Positions 1 to 6,090 of a stretch of 6,503 bases of DNA are shown one piece after another. The position numbers were made by a program, and so were the translations under genes. A model generated the notes under the pieces. The model saw nothing but the letters and a program-made list of their open reading frames with translations. It ran no database searches and was not told the DNA's origin. Position 1 is the stretch's first letter; each line of letters opens with the position of its first letter. Source of the DNA: an uncultured Coriobacteriaceae bacterium (GTDB lineage Bacteria; Actinomycetota; Coriobacteriia; Coriobacteriales; Eggerthellaceae); the NCBI GenBank assembly GCA_902796815.1, contig CADBQL010000040.1:1-6503 (forward strand). Reading direction: 5' to 3'.

Positions 1-1
1 T

Positions 2-1111
2 CCCAAAGACCTGGTCTTGCTGCAAGGCGAGGGCGAACAGCAGCTCCTCGCTCTTGCAGATGCGGCGGAAAACAAGTCCGGACATGGTGCGCAATCGCAA
101 TACTTGACGAGCTTCCAGAACACCTCGTCGGCCCAAATCGCACTCGATCCCAATAGGTGGGAAATGCCATTGCGACCCAATTTGGAACGCTACGCGAGAC
201 TGGGATGCGCAGTGAACATGCAGACATCTCGGGGCTGCCCGGGTGCATGCAGGTTCTGTGCCACGCCTGCACTTCCCAACGGGCTCAACCGATGGCGCCC
301 GCGGGATCTCGTGCTCATTGCAGACGAGCTGCAAGCCGAAACGCGCCGACTCGAAAGGGCTGGTCTTCCTCCCATCTTCAATTTCGTCGACGACGATTTC
401 GGAAGCTTGGCACGCTTGGAGGCGCTCGCAGAGCTTATAGTCGAGCGGGGCTTGCACATTGCATTCGCATGCGAAATGCGCTTCTCGTCGCTCGCCTCCC
501 AGCCATCGCTGGCAACGCGCTTAGCCCGGCTGCACGAACGCGGCTTGACGCGTTTGTTCTTTGGGCTCGAGTCACTCGACCCAAACACGCTCGCCACCTG
601 GAACAAGCCGCTTGAACTGGAAAAACTGCCTGAAATCCTCGACGCGTGCAAGCGGGCGGGAATTACCGTGCAAACGGGATACATACTGTGGCACGCCTCC
701 CAAACGGTCCCGAGAGCCCGTACCGAAGTCGAAAAGCTTCACCAACTCGGTATCTACTCGCACAGGGCAGCTCTCAGCAGGCTCATCGTCTTCCCCGGAT
801 GCGCGCTTTCTGCAGATGGAGCCGACGAACAGGGCTTTCAGTCGATGAGCCGCGAATCGGAACGGTTCTACCAGAACTTTTGCGCCAAAACCGCCAAGCT
901 CACCCAAGCTTGGACGAAAGCTGCCATTGCCGAGCCTTACGCCACTGCCGAAGCATTTCTCAACCGGAATCACGAGCGGCTCGAGCAAATCAAGCAAGAA
1001 CTCGTGGCTCTGAACACGCAATCGTTCAAGTTGTTCATGGAGATGTCGACCGAAAAAGAGGCGATGCGGCATCCGAGCTTTGAGAAAGGAGCGAGGCCCG
1101 ACTCCGGATAG
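2..1111 (+). CDS. B12-binding-type radical SAM protein (5' truncated by window edge)
   Basis: The reading frame is open from the first full codon, so the N-terminus lies outside the window. A TTG at 17 is probably internal. The visible part begins with GEGEQQLL, which resembles the GEGE..L segment closing the cobalamin-binding domain of B12-dependent radical SAM enzymes. The radical SAM signature CPGACRFC (CxxxCxxC; Cys codons at 236, 248 and 257) would hold the SAM-binding [4Fe-4S] cluster. FVDDDF (about 386-400) and FFGLES (about 557-574) match later strands of the radical SAM barrel, and NKPLE and AGITV follow in the usual order. After the core comes a C-terminal helical tail ending at TAG 1109-1111. 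The substrate cannot be read from the sequence; methylation, ring rearrangement and other chemistries are all possible. The next gene follows 67 bases later on the same strand with no clear terminator between, so the two are likely co-transcribed. The B12-binding domain is inferred, not seen. Confidence 0.87.
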   Translation, partial: PKDLVLLQGEGEQQLLALADAAENKSGHGAQSQYLTSFQNTSSAQIALDPNRWEMPLRPNLERYARLGCAVNMQTSRGCPGACRFCATPALPNGLNRWRPRDLVLIADELQAETRRLERAGLPPIFNFVDDDFGSLARLEALAELIVERGLHIAFACEMRFSSLASQPSLATRLARLHERGLTRLFFGLESLDPNTLATWNKPLELEKLPEILDACKRAGITVQTGYILWHASQTVPRARTEVEKLHQLGIYSHRAALSRLIVFPGCALSADGADEQGFQSMSRESERFYQNFCAKTAKLTQAWTKAAIAEPYATAEAFLNRNHERLEQIKQELVALNTQSFKLFMEMSTEKEAMRHPSFEKGARPDSG

Positions 1112-1178
1112 CAGCTCATTTTTTGCCCAAATGAAAGGGAAAAAGGTAGTCCTCGCTTCATCCGAAAAGAGGTGACAT

Positions 1179-2654
1179 ATGAGATACGTTGCGCCAATCA
1201 ACGCGCCTGACGAGGCAAGACAGCTTGTACGTGCAGGTGCCGACGAGCTGTACTGCGGCTATCAGGACGCATGGTGGACCGAGCGTTACGGTGACCACGA
1301 CAGTGCGAGCCGACGGCAAGGGGCTGCAAACCTTTCGACCCGTGACGAGCTCGCACGCACGACAGAAGAGGCGGCCAAGTTAGACGCACCGCTCTACCTC
1401 GCCTTGAACGCGCGTTACACCGAGATGCAGCTCGATTACCTGATGGGGCTCTGCACCGATTTCGAGCGCTGGGGCGGCACTGGTGTTATCGTCTCAGACC
1501 TGGGACTCCTCTGGCGACTAAAGCAAAACTCGGCGCTTGACCTTTGCCTTTCGCTTTTGGCGGTCGTGCAGAACGCCCCGACGCTTGCCGCCTATCGCAG
1601 CCTGGGCGTGACGCGAGTCGTACTTCCCCGCTTCCTAGACCCTGATGCGGCAGGCAGCCTGCTTTCCGCCGTGCCAGACATGCAAGGCGAAGTCATGGCT
1701 TTTTTCGACAAATGTCCCCTCGTTGACGGATATTGCCGCCATCGCCACGGCGTGAGCTACCCCGACAGAAACGTCGAGGCTGGCCATGCAAAAAGCCCAG
1801 ACAATGCGCCGCCGCTTTTCACCTTCGACACGACCTACCGCACGCACGCCTGCTTGGGCACAACGTGTGACTACCTCGACCCCTACCCTTGCGCGGCGTG
1901 CCATCTGCCGCTTTTCGAGCGCGAAGGTATCGGCTTCGCCAAAATAGGCGGACGTGGACGCCCCCTCGAAGAACGCCTGCGTGCATTGAAATTCCTCAAG
2001 CGCGCAGAAACGCTTGCAACCGACGCCCAGCGCATCGAGCTGTATCAAGAAACGTTCGGACAGGATTGCTCCTGCTACTTTGGCCCTTGTATCCAGAGCC
2101 GCCACGCAATCGAGCCCGTTGAGATTCCCGCCGATATCCAAAGACGAGCTTACGTCGGGAGCCAAACCAGCGTCGCTTCGTTCGAAAAATCGCTTGACGA
2201 ACTGCGCAATCACGGTTCAGATTCGTGTTTTGAGCCCGTTACGCTGATGGTGCCGCCACTGTCCGACGCGCATCTGGAAACGCTCGCTTCTTCCCTGCCC
2301 GAGCTGGCTGCCAATCACCCGAGCGACGTGCACCTATGCGTGAACGATCTGGGAACCCTCATAACGGCGACGAGGGTTGCATCCGAAAACAATCTGAATA
2401 TGCGCGTGACCATGGGCACTCTGCTCGCGCGGATCGACGACGAACGGGAAGTGGCGCACTTTCTTTCGGAAAACGAAAACCCGCCGCGCGCCGTCTGGGG
2501 ACCCCGAGGCGAACCGCGCATGCTTGCATACCGCCGTCCGCCCGCAACGCTCGTAGAGCACTGGAGCCGCCCATCGGCAACCGAGCCTTCAGCGCAGGCT
2601 GCACTCGCAATGCTGACAGGTACGCCTGCAATCCCATATGAGTTTGCAAAGTGA
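1179..2654 (+). CDS. U32-family (peptidase U32-like) protein, probable Fe-S enzyme
   Basis: A complete protein of 491 residues. ATG 1179 is preceded by AGAGG (1168-1172) at 6 bases. The N-terminal half follows the U32 pattern in order: VAPINAPDEARQLVRAGADELYCG (1-27), GAANLS (48-53), LYLALN (72-77), VIVSDLG (103-109), SLGVTRVVLPR (141-151), a CxxxxxxC pair (C179, C186), and FAKIGGR (253-259), which corresponds to the family's KI.GR block. Further cysteines sit at 225, 230, 238 and 241, and at 297, 299 and 304. In the studied members UbiU and UbiV, cysteines bind a [4Fe-4S] cluster for O2-independent hydroxylation, and RlhA and TrhP modify RNA. The old 'peptidase' label is therefore unreliable here. 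The C-terminal part (about 353-425) contains VNDLGTL and a TMGTLLAR block, resembling a second barrel-like segment found in some long U32 proteins. It pairs with the upstream radical SAM gene. The family call is firm; the reaction is unknown. Confidence 0.88.
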   Translation: MRYVAPINAPDEARQLVRAGADELYCGYQDAWWTERYGDHDSASRRQGAANLSTRDELARTTEEAAKLDAPLYLALNARYTEMQLDYLMGLCTDFERWGGTGVIVSDLGLLWRLKQNSALDLCLSLLAVVQNAPTLAAYRSLGVTRVVLPRFLDPDAAGSLLSAVPDMQGEVMAFFDKCPLVDGYCRHRHGVSYPDRNVEAGHAKSPDNAPPLFTFDTTYRTHACLGTTCDYLDPYPCAACHLPLFEREGIGFAKIGGRGRPLEERLRALKFLKRAETLATDAQRIELYQETFGQDCSCYFGPCIQSRHAIEPVEIPADIQRRAYVGSQTSVASFEKSLDELRNHGSDSCFEPVTLMVPPLSDAHLETLASSLPELAANHPSDVHLCVNDLGTLITATRVASENNLNMRVTMGTLLARIDDEREVAHFLSENENPPRAVWGPRGEPRMLAYRRPPATLVEHWSRPSATEPSAQAALAMLTGTPAIPYEFAK

Positions 2655-2669
2655 GCCGATGAGCCCCTC

Positions 2670-2701
2670 ATGAGCAAGGGGTCAGTCCCTCCGCTCATTT
2701 T
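2670..2701 (+). terminator. Probable intrinsic terminator of the radical SAM/U32 transcript
   Basis: ATGAGC (2670-2675) pairs with GCTCAT (2693-2698). After a small internal loop, AGGG (2677-2680) pairs with CCCT (2687-2690) around a GTCAGT loop. A short T run (2698-2701) follows. It starts 15 bases after the U32 stop codon. The stem is interrupted and the T tract short, so termination may be partial. The AGGGGTCAGTCCCT core also recalls REP-type intergenic palindromes, so it could be a repeat doing double duty. Confidence 0.5.
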
Positions 2702-2755
2702 CCTCACCGGGGAGTCCGTCTAAAAAATGCTCACTTGCGCGAAGGCGCGCATCAT

Positions 2756-2828
2756 TAGTGTACATATTTTTTGAAACGCTCTGTATTTGCCCAGGTCGCA
2801 TTCCGCCGTCTTGAAAATATGTACACTA
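2756..2828. repeat. Perfect 15-bp inverted repeat flanking a 43-bp core
   Basis: TAGTGTACATATTTT (2756-2770) is exactly repeated in inverse as AAAATATGTACACTA (2814-2828), with 43 bases between (2771-2813). Each arm contains the self-complementary hexamer TGTACA. Nothing in the core looks like a gene or a clear promoter. A smaller GC hairpin (2736-2751, loop AAGG) lies just outside the left arm, and GCTCACTT occurs as a direct repeat on both sides (2729-2736 and 2850-2857). It could be a pair of protein-binding sites, a small mobile-element remnant, a recombinase target or simply a long stem-loop. No recombinase gene is visible in this window. Confidence 0.6.
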
Positions 2829-2881
2829 TTCGCATAAGCGGCAGTGCAAGCTCACTTTTTAGACGCTCTCCGAAGGTCAAA

Positions 2882-2918
2882 AAATAGCCCAAAAGGGATA
2901 CTCCCTTTTGGGCTATTT
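2882..2918 (-). terminator. Intrinsic terminator for the aldo/keto reductase gene (stem may work both ways)
   Basis: AAATAGCCCAAAAGGGA (2882-2898) and TCCCTTTTGGGCTATTT (2902-2918) form a perfect 17-bp stem with a 3-base loop. Read on the minus strand the stem is followed by a T run (the complement of the A run at 2879-2884), giving the classical hairpin-plus-U-tract form. It lies about 125 bases past the stop codon of the minus-strand aldo/keto reductase gene. On the plus strand the trailing T run is shorter (2916-2918), but it could back up the terminator of the U32 transcript. Confidence 0.82.
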
Positions 2919-2952
2919 ATGGACAATCTCTCCGGGGGGTCGGGCCACTCGA

Positions 2953-3033
2953 ATGAGTTTTGCCCCTGGGGCAAAACTCATCCAGGAGCGAAACTCATTG
3001 GGACGGCAACAGAGCAAAGAGCTGTGCCTGCCC
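2953..3033. repeat. REP-like cluster of palindromes with a repeated ATGAGTTT motif
   Basis: ATGAGTTTTGCCCC (2953-2966) pairs with GGGGCAAAACTCAT (2968-2981), giving a 13- to 14-bp hairpin with almost no loop. The arm is partly repeated again as GCGAAACTCAT (2988-2998), so the left arm has two possible partners. A second, imperfect palindrome follows at 3000-3033: GGG/CCC, GGC/GCC and ACAG/CTGT with small bulges. On the minus strand both lie in the 3' untranslated region of the aldo/keto reductase gene, directly after its stop. The bulged GGGGCAGGCACAG-style hairpin resembles intergenic REP elements as I remember them. Copy number in the genome is unknown to me. Confidence 0.5.
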
Positions 3034-3043
3034 CTTACACCAC

Positions 3044-4201
3044 TTATGGCTTCATGAGGATGTTCTTGCGGCTGAAGGGCACGATTTCTCGCTCGATGCG
3101 GTCGAAGCACTCGAGAATCTTGATGTTCTGCGGGCAAGCCTGCTCGCATTTGCCGCAGCGTATGCACTCGTTTGGCAGCTTTTTTCCACCGTTGAAGCGC
3201 ACAACGAAGCCGAGCTGGTAGTTGGCCGCATACGGGTCGCCGAAATTGATGAAATAGTTGAGCGCGGTCATCGAACCCGAAATACCGATGCCCTGCGGAC
3301 ACACTTTGGCGCAATAATCGCAACCCGTGCACGGTACGATGCCGCTTTGGGCCATCGCCTCCTGCGCACGCTCGATGGTGGCGCGCTCATCATCGTTCAA
3401 GGGTTTGAAATCGGCAAACGCCCTACAGTTGTCCTCGACCTGCTCAACGGTGCTCATACCCGAAAGCGCCGTGAACACGCCAGGCGCGCTCGCAGAGAAT
3501 CGTAACGCCGCCGTCGCGTACGAATCGTTGGGCATGCCTTCGTCGAGCACGGCGCGCACGGCCTCCGGCGGATTGGCGAGCAAGCCGCCTTTGACAGGTT
3601 CCATGACGACAATCGGCAACCCATGAGCGTGCGCGATCTCGACGCATTCGCGCTCGCGGAAGGACGGGTTTTCCCAATCCAAATAGTTCACCTGCAACTG
3701 TACGAGTTCAGCCTCGGGATAGTCCGCGATGAACTTCTCGAGCTCTTCAGGCGTGCAATGGGCAGAAAAGCCGATGTGACGCGCAAGCCCGCGCTCCTTC
3801 ACGCTCTTGACGAAGTCCCATGCGCCGAACTTCTCGAACGCGGCAGTACGCACGCCGCCGAGATTGTGCATGAGATAGACGTCGACATACTCGACGCTGA
3901 GGTTTTCAAGCGACTCCTGGAGCTGGCGCTCGAGATCCTCGGGACCGGTGCAATGCGTCCAGGCCACGCACTTTGTCGCAATATAGTACGAATCGCGCGG
4001 ATGACGCTTGACAAGCGCCTCGCGCAACGCGGTCTCGCTGTTCGGATACGCCCAGGCCGTGTCAAAGTAATTTCCGCCCGCTTCGAGGTACGCATCGACC
4101 ATCTTTGCCGTGTACTCGATGTCGATCGCATTGTCCTCGCGCCCCGTAAAACGCATGCACCCGAAGCCGAGCTTGCTCACATTGCTGGTGTCAAACGCCA
4201 T
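3044..4201 (-). CDS. Aldo/keto reductase with two C-terminal [4Fe-4S] ferredoxin motifs
   Basis: 385 residues from ATG 4199-4201. This start is chosen over an in-frame ATG 48 bases upstream because GGAGG lies 7 bases before it and the upstream ATG falls on the predicted -10 box. The N-terminal barrel carries the aldo/keto reductase tetrad: D47 and Y52 in FDTAWAY, K77 in ATKC, H112 in LMHNL. The C-terminal part adds two ferredoxin-like motifs, CTGCDYCAKVCP (C291, C294, C297, C301) and CIRCGKCEQACP (C346, C349, C352, C356). This architecture matches the predicted oxidoreductases grouped as COG1453, common in anaerobes. They presumably pass electrons between a nicotinamide or ferredoxin donor and an organic carbonyl; the substrate is unknown. 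No signal peptide or membrane segment is seen, so it should be cytoplasmic. It lies downstream of the regulator gene on the same strand (127-base gap) but has its own promoter and a strong terminator. Confidence 0.93.
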   Translation of the reverse strand: MAFDTSNVSKLGFGCMRFTGREDNAIDIEYTAKMVDAYLEAGGNYFDTAWAYPNSETALREALVKRHPRDSYYIATKCVAWTHCTGPEDLERQLQESLENLSVEYVDVYLMHNLGGVRTAAFEKFGAWDFVKSVKERGLARHIGFSAHCTPEELEKFIADYPEAELVQLQVNYLDWENPSFRERECVEIAHAHGLPIVVMEPVKGGLLANPPEAVRAVLDEGMPNDSYATAALRFSASAPGVFTALSGMSTVEQVEDNCRAFADFKPLNDDERATIERAQEAMAQSGIVPCTGCDYCAKVCPQGIGISGSMTALNYFINFGDPYAANYQLGFVVRFNGGKKLPNECIRCGKCEQACPQNIKILECFDRIEREIVPFSRKNILMKP

Positions 4202-4205
4202 GATG

Positions 4206-4213
4206 CTCCCTCC
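4206..4213 (-). promoter_or_regulatory. Shine-Dalgarno site fixing the aldo/keto reductase start
   Basis: On the minus strand GGAGGGAG (4213 down to 4206) stands 7 bases (from GGAGG) before ATG 4199-4201. The longer in-frame ATG at 4247-4249 has no such site, so translation should begin at 4201. Confidence 0.75.
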
Positions 4214-4221
4214 CCCGCTTA

Positions 4222-4232
4222 TTATGACAATG
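4222..4232. promoter_or_regulatory. Candidate operator TTATGACAATG (one of three copies)
   Basis: TTATGACAATG lies just downstream of the predicted -10 box of the aldo/keto reductase gene, about where transcription would start. The identical 11-mer occurs at 5932-5942, over the -35 box of the regulator gene, and a one-mismatch copy (TTTTGACAATG) at 5969-5979, at the predicted start of the UroD-like transcript. Binding by a common regulator is inference. The overlap with a TTGTCA -35 box explains part of one match. Confidence 0.3.
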
Positions 4233-4239
4233 GATGCAG

Positions 4240-4269
4240 TATATAGCACAGCGGCAACACGACATGCAA
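4240..4269 (-). promoter_or_regulatory. Predicted sigma-70-type promoter of the aldo/keto reductase gene
   Basis: On the minus strand, -35 TTGCAT (4269-4264) and -10 TATATA (4245-4240) are separated by 18 bases, with a TGC extended -10 just before the -10 box. The predicted start, near 4233, gives a leader of about 30 bases. The rest of the gap to the regulator gene (4202-4328) shows no convincing terminator, so read-through from the regulator gene is also possible. Confidence 0.5.
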
Positions 4270-4328
4270 AGGCTTGATGATTTTGCCCTCATGCAACAAT
4301 CTTCTCGTTACAGCAGCAAAAGAGCGCC

Positions 4329-5867
4329 TCAGCGCACCCAACCTGCCGAGTCGCGCAACGCCTTGAGCGAAAGGGCCAAATACATGCGTTCATCGAAATC
4401 ATCTAAATCGATTTGGACAAGCTCGACAATGCGATCGAGCCGATTGAGCAGCGTCGAACGCGCGACGAACAGCTTCTGGGCTGCCGCCGTGGCATTGTAG
4501 CGGCTTTCGATAAACTCCGAAAGGGTGTGCACGAGCTCACTGCCATGTTCCTCGTCATAGCGCAAAAGCTCCAGAATCGCCGAATGGCAAAAGTATTCGG
4601 GCGGATAAGAGCCGCGTCCGCACCGCATCAGCCAATTGAGCGCATAATCGTCAAATCGATAGAGCCAAAACATCGGATCGTCGATATTGCCTTGCGCAAG
4701 CGCCGCCATCGACTGCATCCGTGCCGCCTCCAACTGCACGCTCGATGAGAATTGCCTGCTTATGCCTATCTTCACGAGAGCGTCACGAGCAAATTGGGCG
4801 AGCCGTTGGCCGATATCGGCACCTCCATTGCGCACGTAAACACCCGTATTCAAAAGGGCATACAAGGTATCGCCCTCTACAATGACATAAGATTGCGGCC
4901 AAGCAAGCTCAATCCGATGAGCAAGATAGCCGAGCCCTTCAGCGCCCTCGTTCGTAAAGCTTCGCTCGAAGCACAACACGACAAACCGCAAATTCGCCGT
5001 CTCTTGGGCATCGGCATGACCCGCCAGGATCTGGTCAAGCATCGCGCAATCGTCCAAGTCGCCGTTAAACGCACGCGAAAGCGCAGCTCTCACCTGCATC
5101 TCTTCTTCGGCAGCTAGCCCGAACGAGCCCAACCGAACAAACATCTCCTCGACGAACGGCGCCAAATACTCGAGAAGGAAACGCGCGTACCGCTCTCCCT
5201 CGATAGTGCGCTCATGTGCCACGAAAAGCGAGCAGACGACTTCATTGCCAGCAAAAATGTTTTTCATAAGCAAACCCGTTTTCTCCGGCAACGAGAAAAC
5301 GTAGCGCGCCTGCCGCATGCGACCGTAATCGGGAGAAGCCATGAACAAGTCGAAATCGTCCTCGTCAAGTGCCCCTTCCAACCACGTTGAGGCGCTTCCC
5401 GACCTTTGATCAGCCTGGGCCATAATTTTGAAGCGGTTGTCGACGAGAGCAAACGAGCAACCCATCGCCCGCGCGCATGCATCAAGCAGCGGCGCAAAGC
5501 CAGCGTGGGTATCCAGATAGGCTCGAAGCCGCGCGTCAAGGCGCTCGTGATTGACGTGGTCGGCCTGCATGCCATTGAAAAGATGCTGTTCGGATACCGC
5601 ATCGCGAACATGGATGACCGGGTAGCCCGCCTCCACGGCAGCCCGGGCCGACTTTTCGCCGACGCATACGCAGACGACGTCTTGCATGCGGCAATGTTTG
5701 TCGAGAAGCACATTTTCGGGCACGAACACCGTGTGTCCGCTCATATCATCGGCCTCATCGTACAGCCGGGGATAATCCACTATCGGAGAACGAGCGGGCA
5801 AGTAGCTGACAACGTCCTCGAACCGTTGCGAAAGGATGTAGCACACGGCATTTCCGTCAAGTTTCAT
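4329..5867 (-). CDS. PucR/CdaR-family transcriptional regulator
   Basis: 512 residues from ATG 5865-5867, preceded on the minus strand by AAAGGAGG at 9 bases. The C-terminal 60 residues (about 443-502) match the PucR-type helix-turn-helix: ELVHTLSEFIESRYN, then TAAAQKLFVARSTLLNRLDRI, then DLDDFDERMYLALSL. The preceding region (about 290-415) includes GISRQFSSSVQLEAARMQS, like the GGDEF-like middle domain of CdaR/PucR proteins. The N-terminal half has an unassigned segment (45-105) with VCVCVGEKS and LFNGMQ, then a stretch (about 118-245) that could be a GAF-like sensory domain; both are weak calls. No transmembrane segment is evident. Proteins of this family usually activate neighbouring catabolic genes when they bind a small ligand. 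Here the gene is divergent from the UroD-like gene, which is the likeliest target, and upstream of the aldo/keto reductase gene. The ligand cannot be told from sequence. Confidence 0.9.
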   Translation of the reverse strand: MKLDGNAVCYILSQRFEDVVSYLPARSPIVDYPRLYDEADDMSGHTVFVPENVLLDKHCRMQDVVCVCVGEKSARAAVEAGYPVIHVRDAVSEQHLFNGMQADHVNHERLDARLRAYLDTHAGFAPLLDACARAMGCSFALVDNRFKIMAQADQRSGSASTWLEGALDEDDFDLFMASPDYGRMRQARYVFSLPEKTGLLMKNIFAGNEVVCSLFVAHERTIEGERYARFLLEYLAPFVEEMFVRLGSFGLAAEEEMQVRAALSRAFNGDLDDCAMLDQILAGHADAQETANLRFVVLCFERSFTNEGAEGLGYLAHRIELAWPQSYVIVEGDTLYALLNTGVYVRNGGADIGQRLAQFARDALVKIGISRQFSSSVQLEAARMQSMAALAQGNIDDPMFWLYRFDDYALNWLMRCGRGSYPPEYFCHSAILELLRYDEEHGSELVHTLSEFIESRYNATAAAQKLFVARSTLLNRLDRIVELVQIDLDDFDERMYLALSLKALRDSAGWVR

Positions 5868-5891
5868 GGCGGAGTACCTCCTTTCGCAAGA

Positions 5892-5910
5892 ATACTACAA
5901 ATTGTAGTAT
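5892..5910. promoter_or_regulatory. 19-bp palindrome, likely operator at the regulator's transcription start
   Basis: ATACTACAA (5892-5900), a central A (5901) and TTGTAGTAT (5902-5910) form a perfect 9-1-9 palindrome. It begins two bases downstream of the -10 box of the minus-strand regulator promoter, so it covers the predicted start site and ends just before the ribosome site. A bound dimer here would block transcription, which suits negative autoregulation. Which protein binds is not known. The site could also be read as a 5' hairpin in the mRNA. Confidence 0.6.
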
Positions 5911-5912
5911 CA

Positions 5913-5940
5913 AGTATAGCTATTCCGACAGTTATGACAA
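5913..5940 (-). promoter_or_regulatory. Predicted promoter of the PucR-type regulator gene
   Basis: On the minus strand, -35 TTGTCA (5940-5935) and -10 TATACT (5918-5913) each match the sigma-70 consensus at five of six bases, with a 16-base spacer. The predicted start falls inside the 19-bp palindrome. The -35 box is part of a TTATGACAATG copy. Confidence 0.6.
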
Positions 5941-5969
5941 TGTTAACCACGGATTTTTTCACCTATAAT
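5941..5969 (+). promoter_or_regulatory. Predicted promoter of the UroD-like gene
   Basis: A perfect -10 TATAAT lies at 5964-5969. With a 17-base spacer the -35 position (5941-5946) reads TGTTAA, a poor match, so the promoter may need an activator, consistent with the divergent PucR-type gene. The predicted start is about 5975-5976, leaving a leader of about 115 bases. A TTGACA at 5971 was considered as a -35 box but has no usable -10. Confidence 0.5.
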
Positions 5970-5976
5970 TTTGACA

Positions 5977-6060
5977 ATGCCCGTATGAAAACGCTTTTTT
6001 GCTCTAAGCAGTTACCTTGTTGCGTTTCGGTTTGCTATGGGCAAATCGTCAACCGGGCAT
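5977..6060 (+). promoter_or_regulatory. Candidate structured 5' leader RNA (three-way junction)
   Basis: Pairings seen by eye: P1 ATGCCCG (5977-5983) with CGGGCAT (6054-6060); P2 AAACGC (5989-5994) with GCGTTT (6022-6027), enclosing a small TGCT/AGCA hairpin (6000-6010); P3 CGGTTTGC (6028-6035) with GCAAATCG (6041-6048, one G-U), directly abutting P2. P1 begins right where the transcript is predicted to start. The P3 loop (TATGG, 6036-6040) can also pair with CCATG at 6089-6093, which includes the start codon, and TGCCC of P1 has a second possible partner at 6039-6043. It matches no riboswitch class I recognise. It could be regulatory or chance pairing. Confidence 0.35.
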
Positions 6061-6090
6061 ATCCGTTCGCATCGATTACGAGGAGGGCCC

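Noticed and set aside
572..1201. 209-codon open frame on the minus strand
   Set aside because: It is antisense to the radical SAM gene and the start of the U32 gene, with no Shine-Dalgarno site or family signature.
1635..2213. 192-codon open frame on the minus strand
   Set aside because: It lies wholly within and antisense to the conserved U32 coding region.
2844..3332. Small open frames across the REP-like region (plus 2844-3221, minus 2913-3332)
   Set aside because: They run through terminator and palindrome sequences and into the aldo/keto reductase gene in wrong frames, with no credible start site.
3623..4246. 207-codon open frame on the plus strand
   Set aside because: It is antisense to the aldo/keto reductase gene, which carries the full catalytic tetrad and two Fe-S motifs. 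High GC content commonly leaves such mirror frames open.
4202..4249. Upstream in-frame ATG giving a 16-residue longer aldo/keto reductase
   Set aside because: The ATG overlaps the predicted -10 box and lacks a ribosome site, while the ATG at 4201 has GGAGG at ideal spacing and begins the conserved domain.
5971..5999. TTGACA at 5971 as the -35 of a second plus-strand promoter
   Set aside because: No -10-like hexamer occurs 16 to 18 bases downstream; that stretch is GC and a T run.
5868..6090. Cobalamin riboswitch before the UroD-like gene
   Set aside because: The leader is too short and lacks the conserved B12 box, despite the plausible link of the gene to corrinoid chemistry.
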